In this document: piece after piece, positions 56,242 to 63,507 of the stretch
Position numbering within the stretch: position 1 is the first letter of the stretch
How the letters are laid out: each line of letters starts with the position of its first letter
Origin: Desulfobacula sp.
Lineage (GTDB): Bacteria > Desulfobacterota > Desulfobacteria > Desulfobacterales > Desulfobacteraceae
Direction: 5' to 3'
DNA length: 64,000 nt
Assembly (NCBI RefSeq): GCF_030145145.1
Contig: NZ_JAQYWD010000008.1
Coordinates: 92,528-156,527 of the forward strand
Notes under the pieces: generated by a model
What the model saw: the letters and a program-made list of their open reading frames with translations, nothing else
The model's database searches: none
What the model was told of the DNA's origin: nothing
Position numbers and translations under genes: made by a program

Positions 56242-56760
56242 ATGCTAGAAAAATTTTTATATATTATAGATAACGTCAACCGTTGGTTCGCCCGGGTGCT
56301 CGCCTGGCTCGTGGTGCCTATGCTTCTCATCAGTATGTATGAAGTCATCGCCCGCTACCTGTTTAACAGCCCCACCTTATGGAGTGGGCAGGTCATCTCC
56401 ATATTGTTTGTGATCCTGGTGGTTCCAGGCGGGGGGTATCTTTTATTAGAGGATGAACATGTCCGAATGGATGTGTTCTACTCCCAATGGAACCCTAGAA
56501 AAAAAGCCGTTATCGATGCTGTGACATTTATAATTTTTTTTGCATTTGCCCTTATGCTTTCCTGGAAAGCGTTGGAAATGGCCTGGTCGTCGGTGAGCAT
56601 GCTGGAAAGGAGCTGGGGGGTATTTAAAGGCCCCATCTATCCAAAAAAAATCGCCCTTGCAACAGGGGCTGTGTTGCTCCTGTTGCAAGGGATTGCTCAA
56701 TTTATTAAAAATATCAAATTAATAAAAACCGCCACAAAAACCAACGGAGGTGAGATATGA
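56242..56760 (+). CDS. TRAP transporter small membrane subunit (DctQ type)
   Basis: A 172-residue integral membrane protein with about four hydrophobic helices. The DctQ pattern is visible in VARYLFNSPTLWSGQVISILFVI (read here as VIARYLFNSPTLW) and the LLLEDEHVRMDVFYSQ loop. It pairs with the large permease to form the secondary Na+- or H+-driven transporter. It overlaps the start of the large subunit by 4 bases. Confidence 0.9.
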   Translation: MLEKFLYIIDNVNRWFARVLAWLVVPMLLISMYEVIARYLFNSPTLWSGQVISILFVILVVPGGGYLLLEDEHVRMDVFYSQWNPRKKAVIDAVTFIIFFAFALMLSWKALEMAWSSVSMLERSWGVFKGPIYPKKIALATGAVLLLLQGIAQFIKNIKLIKTATKTNGGEI

Positions 56761-58070
56761 GCATTACGATCATCACCATTCTCCTGCTGGCCTGCATGTT
56801 TACTCTTTTGGCTCTGGGAGTCCCTATATCCTTTGCCCTGGGTGGTGTGAGTGCCATTTTTGCTGTCTTCTTCTGGGGGTTTGACCATCTCTATATTCTA
56901 GCATCTGCCGCCTATGGCAATTTGCAGGACCTGAACCTGGCGGCCATTCCTTTATTCATAATGATGGGATGGGTCCTCCAGTTATCCGGCATTGCAGACG
57001 ATCTGTTTGAAACCATGAGCGTCTGGCTGGGTAACATTCGAGGGGGCCTGGCCATGGGGGTCATCCTCGTCGCCACCCTTTTTGCAGCTATCTGCGGGGA
57101 ACTGGTGGCGGCTATCTTTACCATCAGCACCATTGCCATACCCCCCATGATCAAACGCGGTTATGATAAGGTCCTCACGGTGGGGTGTGTCATGGCGGGC
57201 GCTCTTTTGGGTCTCATCATACCCCCGAGTATCGAAGTGATTGTCTATTGCTCAATGACCGGAGAATCCATCGGGCGCATGTATTTGGGAACCTTCCTGC
57301 CGGGCCTGTTGCTTGCTACGTTATATATCATCTACATCGCCATTAGATGTCACATGAATCCGGAACTGGGCCCTGCCATTGACCGCAAAATCACCTGGAA
57401 AGACAGATTCATGAGCCTTAAAGGAGTTGTGGCGCCTGTCATCTTGCTGCTGGTCATCATCGGCGGCATCTATTCGGGCACGATTACTCCCATGGAGGCC
57501 TCTTCTGTGGGTGCTACCGGGGCGTTTATCTGTGCCATTATCTATCGCCGTTTTAATTTAAAGATGCTGAAGGAATCCATGTTTATGACCATGAAAGTCA
57601 GCACCATGATCGCCTGGTTATTGATCGGGGTGGGTACTTTCAGTGCGGTTTATAACGGGATCGGGGCGCTTGATATGGCAAAGGACATCTGTCAGGCCAT
57701 ACCAGGTGGCGGCTGGAGCGTTATCCTGCTCACCCAAGTGGCATTGATCTTTTTTGGCATGTTTCTGGATGATTTTGCCGTCATTATGATTTTTGCCCCT
57801 ATATTCGTTACGGCGGTCAAATCCCTTGGTTTTGATCCCTTATGGTATGGGGTTTTGTTTATGATCAACATGCAGCTTTCATTTTTAACACCACCATACG
57901 GATTTGCTTTGTTCTGCATGAGAGCCGCAGTACCCAAGGGAATAGATCTCTCCATGAAGGAGATCTATCGGGCGGCGCTCCCGTTTATTTTAATCCAACT
58001 TTTCTGCCTGATCTTGGTGATGTTATTCAAACCCATCGCTACTTGGCTGCCCCATTTACTTATTCGATAA
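56757..58070 (+). CDS. TRAP transporter large permease (DctM type)
   Basis: A 437-residue membrane protein with about twelve hydrophobic segments; it carries the translocation path. Typical motifs are ALGVPISFALGG, LNLAAIPLFIMMGWVLQLSGIAD, MAGALLGLIIPPSIEVIVY and FLTPPYGFALFCM. The start overlaps the dctQ stop (ATGA), so the two are translationally coupled. The operon ends here; a small hairpin GGGTA/TACCC lies between it and the convergent ThiF-like gene. Confidence 0.92.
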   Translation: MSITIITILLLACMFTLLALGVPISFALGGVSAIFAVFFWGFDHLYILASAAYGNLQDLNLAAIPLFIMMGWVLQLSGIADDLFETMSVWLGNIRGGLAMGVILVATLFAAICGELVAAIFTISTIAIPPMIKRGYDKVLTVGCVMAGALLGLIIPPSIEVIVYCSMTGESIGRMYLGTFLPGLLLATLYIIYIAIRCHMNPELGPAIDRKITWKDRFMSLKGVVAPVILLLVIIGGIYSGTITPMEASSVGATGAFICAIIYRRFNLKMLKESMFMTMKVSTMIAWLLIGVGTFSAVYNGIGALDMAKDICQAIPGGGWSVILLTQVALIFFGMFLDDFAVIMIFAPIFVTAVKSLGFDPLWYGVLFMINMQLSFLTPPYGFALFCMRAAVPKGIDLSMKEIYRAALPFILIQLFCLILVMLFKPIATWLPHLLIR

Positions 58071-58091
58071 TAGGGTAATGCAATACTGATT

Positions 58092-58844
58092 CTACCCCGA
58101 AAAAATGGAGTGTCCGCAGGCCGGGCACTCTTTGTTTCGGGTCACCGTCATAATATCAAAATGGATGTCCATCAGATCAACAAAAAGAAGTCTGCCGGTC
58201 AACAGTTTTCCTGTATCCAGCAAATATTTCAATGCTTCTGCGGCCTGGAGGGTTCCGATCAATCCCGGGGCAACCCCCATTACGGCCGCGATTCCTTCTG
58301 ATGCTGCCGGGGCAGACGGATACAGACACCGGTAACACGGTGTTGTCCCGGGGATGAGGGTCATCACCTGACCTTCAAATTCCGATACCGCACCGTATAT
58401 CCATGGTTTCTGCTGATGGATGCAGGCCTGGTTGATGGTATACCGGGTGGGATAATTGTCTGTGCAATCCAGCACCAGATCGTAATCCGTTATTAATTCT
58501 TCCAGCTGGTTTTCAGAGGATATTTTTATGGGATGGGGGGTAATCGTTACGTCTGGATTGAATCGTTTCAGGGTTTCCCGTGCAGAGGCCACTTTTGATT
58601 TTCCAATGGTGCCGGGGGTATGAAGGATCTGACGATTCAGGTTGCTTTGATCCACCACATCGTCGTCCACCAGGCCGATATGTCCCACGCCGGCTGCGGC
58701 AAGATAAAACGCTGCCGAAGATCCCAACCCGCCGGCGCCAACCAATAAAACGCTTGAATTTTTGAGGGTTTCCTGTCCCTGGATGCCGACTTCGGGCAAC
58801 AGGGTCTGGCGCTGATATCGTTCAAACATGTTGTCTGGTTTCAT
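58092..58844 (-). CDS. ThiF/MoeB/HesA-family adenylyltransferase
   Basis: A 250-residue E1-like enzyme that adenylates the C-terminal glycine of a small ubiquitin-fold sulfur carrier. The ATP loop is VLLVGAGGLGSSAAFYLAAAGVG (core GAGGLGS), with DDDVVDQSNLNRQILH, the adenylate Arg/Lys and DCTDNYPTRYTINQAC. Zinc Cys are visible in CYRCLYPS and CPACG. No rhodanese domain is attached. It is the last gene of a group with MoaD-like and unrecognised proteins, a set found beside tungsten- or molybdenum-cofactor enzymes; whether it serves MoaD, ThiS or a special carrier is unknown. The start is unsure: 58844 or 58829. Confidence 0.85.
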   Translation of the reverse strand: MKPDNMFERYQRQTLLPEVGIQGQETLKNSSVLLVGAGGLGSSAAFYLAAAGVGHIGLVDDDVVDQSNLNRQILHTPGTIGKSKVASARETLKRFNPDVTITPHPIKISSENQLEELITDYDLVLDCTDNYPTRYTINQACIHQQKPWIYGAVSEFEGQVMTLIPGTTPCYRCLYPSAPAASEGIAAVMGVAPGLIGTLQAAEALKYLLDTGKLLTGRLLFVDLMDIHFDIMTVTRNKECPACGHSIFSG

Positions 58845-58853
58845 GGAAAAATC

Positions 58854-59378
58854 TTATTGTTCCACACCTTTGAAAATGGCGGTCTCATCTTCAAACATAT
58901 CTTTGAATCGTAATTTTGACCCTTCCCGGACACTGTCTGCCTGCTCCTGGGTAAGATTGTGGGAGGCAATCCATTTTTCAAGCAGCAGTCCGCCGGGCAG
59001 CCATTTTTCCATGGTCTCCCGTTCATATCCCCAGGCTTTGTCTTCAACCCCCAGGGTGTGTAAAATATCCCACACCTCGTCTCGTTGTCTTACATCGCAG
59101 TAGACACACATCACACATTCACCAATACCAAAGGCATCAATGATTTCCCGATCATATTTGACCGCAGGAATATCATGGGTGTCCACATGGGGAGATATCT
59201 TTTCGGCCAGCAGGTCCAACTCTTCCTTTGTTCCGAAAATCAACCATTTTCCCCAGTGCTTCAAATAGTCTTTGTTGGTCAGGGGCTTGCCTTTATAATT
59301 GATATAATTGTATCGCTCGTATACATGCTCCGGTGGGAATATGAAAATAAAATGAGATTCTGGTCTGTCAACGATCAT
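58854..59378 (-). CDS. Unrecognised 174-residue protein between MoaD-like and ThiF-like genes
   Basis: I do not recognise this family. The N-terminal part (HFIFIFPPEHVYERYNYINYKGK) looks structured. A compact cysteine group, ECVMCVYCDVRQRDEVW, has three Cys within seven residues and could bind metal or sulfur. The rest is helical (TMEKWLPGGLLLEKWIASHNL). The frame extends to 59549, but ATG 59378 is preferred because AAGGA lies eight bases in front and the longer N-terminus overlaps the MoaD-like gene. It lies 9 bases before the ThiF-like gene and may assist in the sulfur-carrier step. Confidence 0.6.
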   Translation of the reverse strand: MIVDRPESHFIFIFPPEHVYERYNYINYKGKPLTNKDYLKHWGKWLIFGTKEELDLLAEKISPHVDTHDIPAVKYDREIIDAFGIGECVMCVYCDVRQRDEVWDILHTLGVEDKAWGYERETMEKWLPGGLLLEKWIASHNLTQEQADSVREGSKLRFKDMFEDETAIFKGVEQ

Positions 59379-59415
59379 TTTTTTTCCTTTTTCAAACAGT
59401 GTCGGGGGGGTATGA

Positions 59416-59700
59416 TTAACCTGCAGCAGCGGCAGGAATGATACCGACGTGGTCTCCATTTGATAGTGGTGAGCGGGTTCCTTGAAGATATCGGATGTTT
59501 TCTCCGTTAATATAGATATTGATACTCTCGGAAATTTCACCGGTTTCATTCAAAAGGGTGGCTTTTATTCCGGCCATGTCTTTTTCCAGAAGATTTATCA
59601 GACCGGCCATGTCGCATCCCTCCTCCAGCGTGCGAACCGCATCTTTTTGGCCCTTGTTCAAGCGGGCAAGGGCTTTTGTCAGCCGCAGGGTAATCTCCAT
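59416..59700 (-). CDS. MoaD/ThiS-like sulfur-carrier protein
   Basis: A 94-residue ubiquitin-fold protein. The N-terminal strands (MEITLRLTKALARL), the ESINIYINGENIRYLQGTRSPLSNGDHVGIIPA block and the position of the C-terminus fit MoaD/ThiS carriers. The chain ends in PAAAAG, so the usual Gly-Gly is Ala-Gly; the terminal Gly that forms the thiocarboxylate is kept. It should work with the ThiF-like enzyme 0.6 kb downstream. No molybdopterin synthase large subunit gene is seen nearby. A tungsten- or radical-enzyme related role is possible. Confidence 0.72.
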   Translation of the reverse strand: MEITLRLTKALARLNKGQKDAVRTLEEGCDMAGLINLLEKDMAGIKATLLNETGEISESINIYINGENIRYLQGTRSPLSNGDHVGIIPAAAAG

Positions 59701-59770
59701 GTATACACACTCCGTTTGAATCCATCGTCAGTTTAACACAGGGGCAACGGATTGACCCGATGGCTTGATG

Positions 59771-61531
59771 TTATCGTGAAAACGTTCGTTTGCCCCGGTT
59801 GAGAAGATTTCTCATCAATGCGGGCAGCATATCGATACGATTCACAAATTGAACCAGCTTGCCATATTCTTCTTCCAATAATTTTGTGTCTGCCTCAGAG
59901 CAGTTAACCCCTAAGGTTAACAGCAGTGCCCTGTTTTTATGGCATAGTGAAATCGCTTCTTTAACCGGGCAGCCCCAGTTTGATGCACCATCTGTAATGT
60001 GAATAAAGATGGGTTTTTTATTTCGGCTTTTCACTCGTTTGATCATGGTCTTGATAATTTCACCCGATGCTGTTTTACCATGGGGTTGTATGTTATAGAA
60101 AGTGCCCTGCCGATAGAGTTCCGTTATCAGGCAGGTATTTCTGACTTCATTGTAGGCGAAAAGGCCGGCATTTTTATTAAATTTACTGACAGCCAGATAA
60201 AGGGTTTGAAAAATTTCCTGTGTGTGTTCCCATTTGTTTGTGGCCGCCATTGAACCGGTTGCATCCACAATGATGGTAATGTCATTTAACAGGTTGAATT
60301 CATTTTTTTTAATATTAAAAATCGTTCCCGTGGTCTGTGCCCGGTACAGTCGTCTTCGGTCAATCCCCCCGCTGGTGAGTCCCCGGTTGTAGATGCTTTT
60401 TCGAACGGCCACAGACTTGAATACCACGGACAGATCCTGAAGCAGCTTTTTATTGACATAGTCCCTTGCCGGCAGGACAATGTGATTTGTTTGTACCGTG
60501 ACAATGGAGCTGTCAACGGCCGGTTTCTTTTTTTTTGGCTTTGGGGGCTCCTTTTCAACCACTTTTCCATGTTGTTTTGAAAATACCAGTTGAGGAATGG
60601 ATAATGATTTTTTAATACCCTTTAACTGATGCTTTTCGTGGTCCCGTGCCTGTAAAAAGATATCCTTTGAATCAACGGCCCAGAATTTAATATACGCAAA
60701 CAGTTTTTCCCAGGTGACAACGTACAGCTTGGCGCGAAACTCACATCGTTCCGTGACCCCGGAAATTTTTGAACACTCGTCCAGCAATGGGGGGATCATT
60801 GAATTCAGAATCTTAATGGGTTTTGTATAATATTTTTCAAGGGCTGAGTCACCCATTTTGCTTCTGACGGAAGTGTCCTTATAGTCTTCTAAATACCGGG
60901 GGGCAGTTCTGTCGGCAGCAATGTCCCACCAGATGGAGAAGAGTTCTGCCAATGCGGGAGGATGGGAAATGACATCCAGGCTTTTAATGATATCCTGTTC
61001 CCTTGATTTTTCAGTATAGATGCCAAAAACCCGCTTGTTGGACAGACAATCAAAATAAACCTTTTCACACGTGTCAAAATATAATTCAAATTTGTACAAA
61101 TACCGATAGGATAAATCTATTTTGGCGATGGCAAGTTTTTTGGCATAATCGCTCATTTCGATATTTTTGTACGCCCGCCAGACCGCTTCACCCACAAGTT
61201 TATCGGTTTTGGCGGCAGGGACGGGATACTTCCCCATTACCGGTGCCGGGTCAATAATAATTTCACTGTCCATGGTGTCTTTCCATGAAACCGTGCCGGC
61301 ATTTCGCCCGATGTGGGAGACCACTTTTCTTAGGGAGCGCAGCAGGTTTGCCAATTCCAGTGTTTCAACCGGCGATTTGTCTCTTCGCCAGAATTCAGAA
61401 TATCCTCGCTCTCCTTTTATCCTGAAACATTGAATGACGGAGTCGTCAACGGCTTTGCTAAAATCGTCCATTGTCCGGCCTGGAAAAGGAGGCGTTTTGA
61501 TGGGTGTTTTTTTAGAAAAGTCTGTATTCAT
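59771..61531 (-). CDS. VWA-domain protein partnered with a MoxR ATPase
   Basis: A 586-residue protein with a C-terminal von Willebrand A domain. The MIDAS residues are visible as Asp423-x-Thr425-x-Ser427 in DATGSM, with a Thr near 486 in HGKTASG and Asp in ITDGASN; the first Ser of DxSxS is Thr here. The N-terminal 400 residues have no recognised domain. ATG 61531 is preferred over 61555 because AAAGG lies five bases upstream; it overlaps the MoxR gene by 20 bases. MoxR/VWA pairs act as metal-insertion or remodelling chaperones; the target here is unknown. Confidence 0.8.
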   Translation of the reverse strand: MNTDFSKKTPIKTPPFPGRTMDDFSKAVDDSVIQCFRIKGERGYSEFWRRDKSPVETLELANLLRSLRKVVSHIGRNAGTVSWKDTMDSEIIIDPAPVMGKYPVPAAKTDKLVGEAVWRAYKNIEMSDYAKKLAIAKIDLSYRYLYKFELYFDTCEKVYFDCLSNKRVFGIYTEKSREQDIIKSLDVISHPPALAELFSIWWDIAADRTAPRYLEDYKDTSVRSKMGDSALEKYYTKPIKILNSMIPPLLDECSKISGVTERCEFRAKLYVVTWEKLFAYIKFWAVDSKDIFLQARDHEKHQLKGIKKSLSIPQLVFSKQHGKVVEKEPPKPKKKKPAVDSSIVTVQTNHIVLPARDYVNKKLLQDLSVVFKSVAVRKSIYNRGLTSGGIDRRRLYRAQTTGTIFNIKKNEFNLLNDITIIVDATGSMAATNKWEHTQEIFQTLYLAVSKFNKNAGLFAYNEVRNTCLITELYRQGTFYNIQPHGKTASGEIIKTMIKRVKSRNKKPIFIHITDGASNWGCPVKEAISLCHKNRALLLTLGVNCSEADTKLLEEEYGKLVQFVNRIDMLPALMRNLLNRGKRTFSR

Positions 61532-62375
61532 GGTTGCCTTTTTCAAGATATCCATTTTTTACATGTAAGGCCAGGAGAATGGATTCAAGGGTTTCCTTGC
61601 TGGTCTGCAAGCTTGTGATCAGTGCTCCTTTCAGCGTGGCCCCGGCAGCGACCATTTCTCCGATCATCAGCACGGTGCGGGTGGAAACCTCCACGGCGAG
61701 TTCAAAATCACCTCGAAGCGTGTTCACAGCATCGATAATTGCATTGGCCTGTTCATCAGTGACCTGGGTTTTTTTAATCAAAACTTCTTTTTCAACTTCA
61801 TTGGGCAGGTGGTCCATTAAGATAACATAGAACCTGTCCCGAAGTGCCGGGTCAAGCAGTTCTGTCCCGACAAAATCATCGCCTTCATTTAACGTGGCAA
61901 AAAAAATGACCCCAGGGGCCACTTCCAAAAGACCTAATTCGTCCATCCATACCTGCCGGTCATCGGATAGAATTGAAAACAGCATGTTCAGGGCCTTGGG
62001 GTTTTCAGGCCGGTTGATTTCTTCCAGGTGTATGACGCAATTGGGTGTCTGGAGCGCCTGGGGGAAAAGAAATTGTTTGTATTTTGTCTCTCCATCTTCC
62101 AGGGTATATTCCCCAAACAGCTGGCCCGGTTCAGAGAGTATCCCTACTTGAAACGTGGCCAGAGGTTTATTATGAACGGCTGCAAATTGCCGGACAATAG
62201 AAGATTTACCACAGCCTTGCCGGCCTGCCACAAGGATATTCACTGGATGTTTTTTGGAAATGGTGTGAAAATTGTCCAGAACGTTAAGGATATGACTGTC
62301 TGCATAGAAATACGGATCTATTTCAGGCGATTCTATTTCATGTGTTAATGGTGTGATATTTTTTTGATATGTCAC
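61512..62375 (-). CDS. MoxR-type AAA+ ATPase (BssE/NorQ/CbbQ-like)
   Basis: A 287-residue AAA+ ATPase. Walker A is GRQGCGKS (51-58), Walker B is CVIHLEEINRPENPKALN, and the FFATLNEGDDFVGTELLDPALRDRF segment holds sensor 1 and the Arg finger. The subgroup includes NorQ and CbbQ and the BssE protein of benzylsuccinate synthase operons, which also lies near glycyl-radical genes. The VWA gene overlaps its end, as in NorQD/CbbQO pairs. Assignment to a particular glycyl-radical system is not possible from this window. Confidence 0.82.
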   Translation of the reverse strand: MTYQKNITPLTHEIESPEIDPYFYADSHILNVLDNFHTISKKHPVNILVAGRQGCGKSSIVRQFAAVHNKPLATFQVGILSEPGQLFGEYTLEDGETKYKQFLFPQALQTPNCVIHLEEINRPENPKALNMLFSILSDDRQVWMDELGLLEVAPGVIFFATLNEGDDFVGTELLDPALRDRFYVILMDHLPNEVEKEVLIKKTQVTDEQANAIIDAVNTLRGDFELAVEVSTRTVLMIGEMVAAGATLKGALITSLQTSKETLESILLALHVKNGYLEKGNHEYRLF

Positions 62376-62472
62376 TTGATTACCTATAAATTAAAGAGTT
62401 GAAAAATAATGAACCGTCCAAAACCCTGGTTCGATCATCCGGTAATATGAAATTTCATCACAGAAAATAGTC

Positions 62473-63507
62473 TTATGTACCGGTTGTTGGGAGTACAGCC
62501 GGTTCTTTTAAGGGTGATTTGTCAGAAATATTGTCCTCCACCCAGGCGATCCACATTTTCACGTCCAGTCCATAAGATTCCAGTATGGTCTTTGCCACAG
62601 TTGCCTTTTCCTCCGGGTAACTTTCACCAATGGGGAACGGATAATCGATTCCCACAAGCCGATAGGACTGCCCGGCAAATGGATGGGCCGGCAGCAGGTA
62701 AACGGTTTTAAGTCCTAAGGATTGAATAAACGCCCCGGTTGCCCGGATATTCTCCTCAGAATCATTCACCCCGGGAAGGAGGGGAAGCCGAATATAGGTG
62801 GTAACATCCTCCCTGAGGACGATTTTTTTGAGATTTTCCAGAATCAGATCATTGGGAACCCCGGTAAAGGCAATGTGCTGATTCCGGTCAAGGTGTTTCA
62901 GGTCATATAACACATAGTCCGTATAATCGAGAATTTTTTCCAATAGGGACCAGGATTGGAAACCGCTGGTATCCAGGGCCGTATTGATCCCCTTTTCCTT
63001 GGCCGCTTTGAACAGGGCCAGGGCAAATTCCGGCTGGGCCGTGGGTTCCCCGCCGGAAAGGGTCAATCCGCCGCCGGATTCTTTATAAAACGGAATGTCT
63101 TTTTCAACTTCCGTTATCACCTCATCCACTGTCATGAACTTACCACTGACAACCAGCGCGTCGAAATCACAGGCATCAACACATTGAAAACAATTGATAC
63201 ATTTCTCTTTGTTGATCTGGATGATTTTCGATCCCAGTTTGCCTTTCCAGCCTTTCTGGTCCGGATATGTGGGGGGGTTTTTAATCTCCGTCATGGCATC
63301 GGTGGGACAGGCCGCAGCGCAATTGCCGCAGTTAATGCAATTGGGCCAGAAATGAAACACTTCCGGAAAATGTCGCACCCCTTCCGGGTTATGGCACCAT
63401 TTGCAATTTAACAGGCATCCTTTGAGAAAAACAGTGGTTCGGATACCCGGGCCGTCATTTGCTGCAAATTGCTGAATATTGGTAACGATTCCAAAATCAT
63501 TTTTCAT
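62473..63507 (-). CDS. Glycyl-radical enzyme activating protein (radical SAM)
   Basis: A 344-residue radical-SAM activase that generates the glycyl radical on a partner enzyme. The SAM cluster is Cys31-x3-Cys35-x2-Cys38 (CLLNCKWC). Two ferredoxin clusters follow (Cys57, 60, 63, 67 and Cys103, 106, 109, 113), as in BssD, HpdA and CutD-type activases. GGGLTLSGGEPTAQ is the SAM-binding motif. The presence of two extra clusters excludes the short PflA type. Its start overlaps the stop of another activase by 11 bases. The partner enzyme is not in this window. Confidence 0.93.
   Translation of the reverse strand: MKNDFGIVTNIQQFAANDGPGIRTTVFLKGCLLNCKWCHNPEGVRHFPEVFHFWPNCINCGNCAAACPTDAMTEIKNPPTYPDQKGWKGKLGSKIIQINKEKCINCFQCVDACDFDALVVSGKFMTVDEVITEVEKDIPFYKESGGGLTLSGGEPTAQPEFALALFKAAKEKGINTALDTSGFQSWSLLEKILDYTDYVLYDLKHLDRNQHIAFTGVPNDLILENLKKIVLREDVTTYIRLPLLPGVNDSEENIRATGAFIQSLGLKTVYLLPAHPFAGQSYRLVGIDYPFPIGESYPEEKATVAKTILESYGLDVKMWIAWVEDNISDKSPLKEPAVLPTTGT

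Noticed and set aside
55195..58070. TRAP genes assigned to a named substrate such as isethionate or taurine
   Set aside because: The binding-protein sequence alone does not give the ligand, and no sulfonate-lyase gene is present in the window.
61512..63507. Naming the MoxR and activase genes bssE and bssD
   Set aside because: The usual order with bssC, bssA and bssB between them is absent, and the catalytic subunit is not visible.
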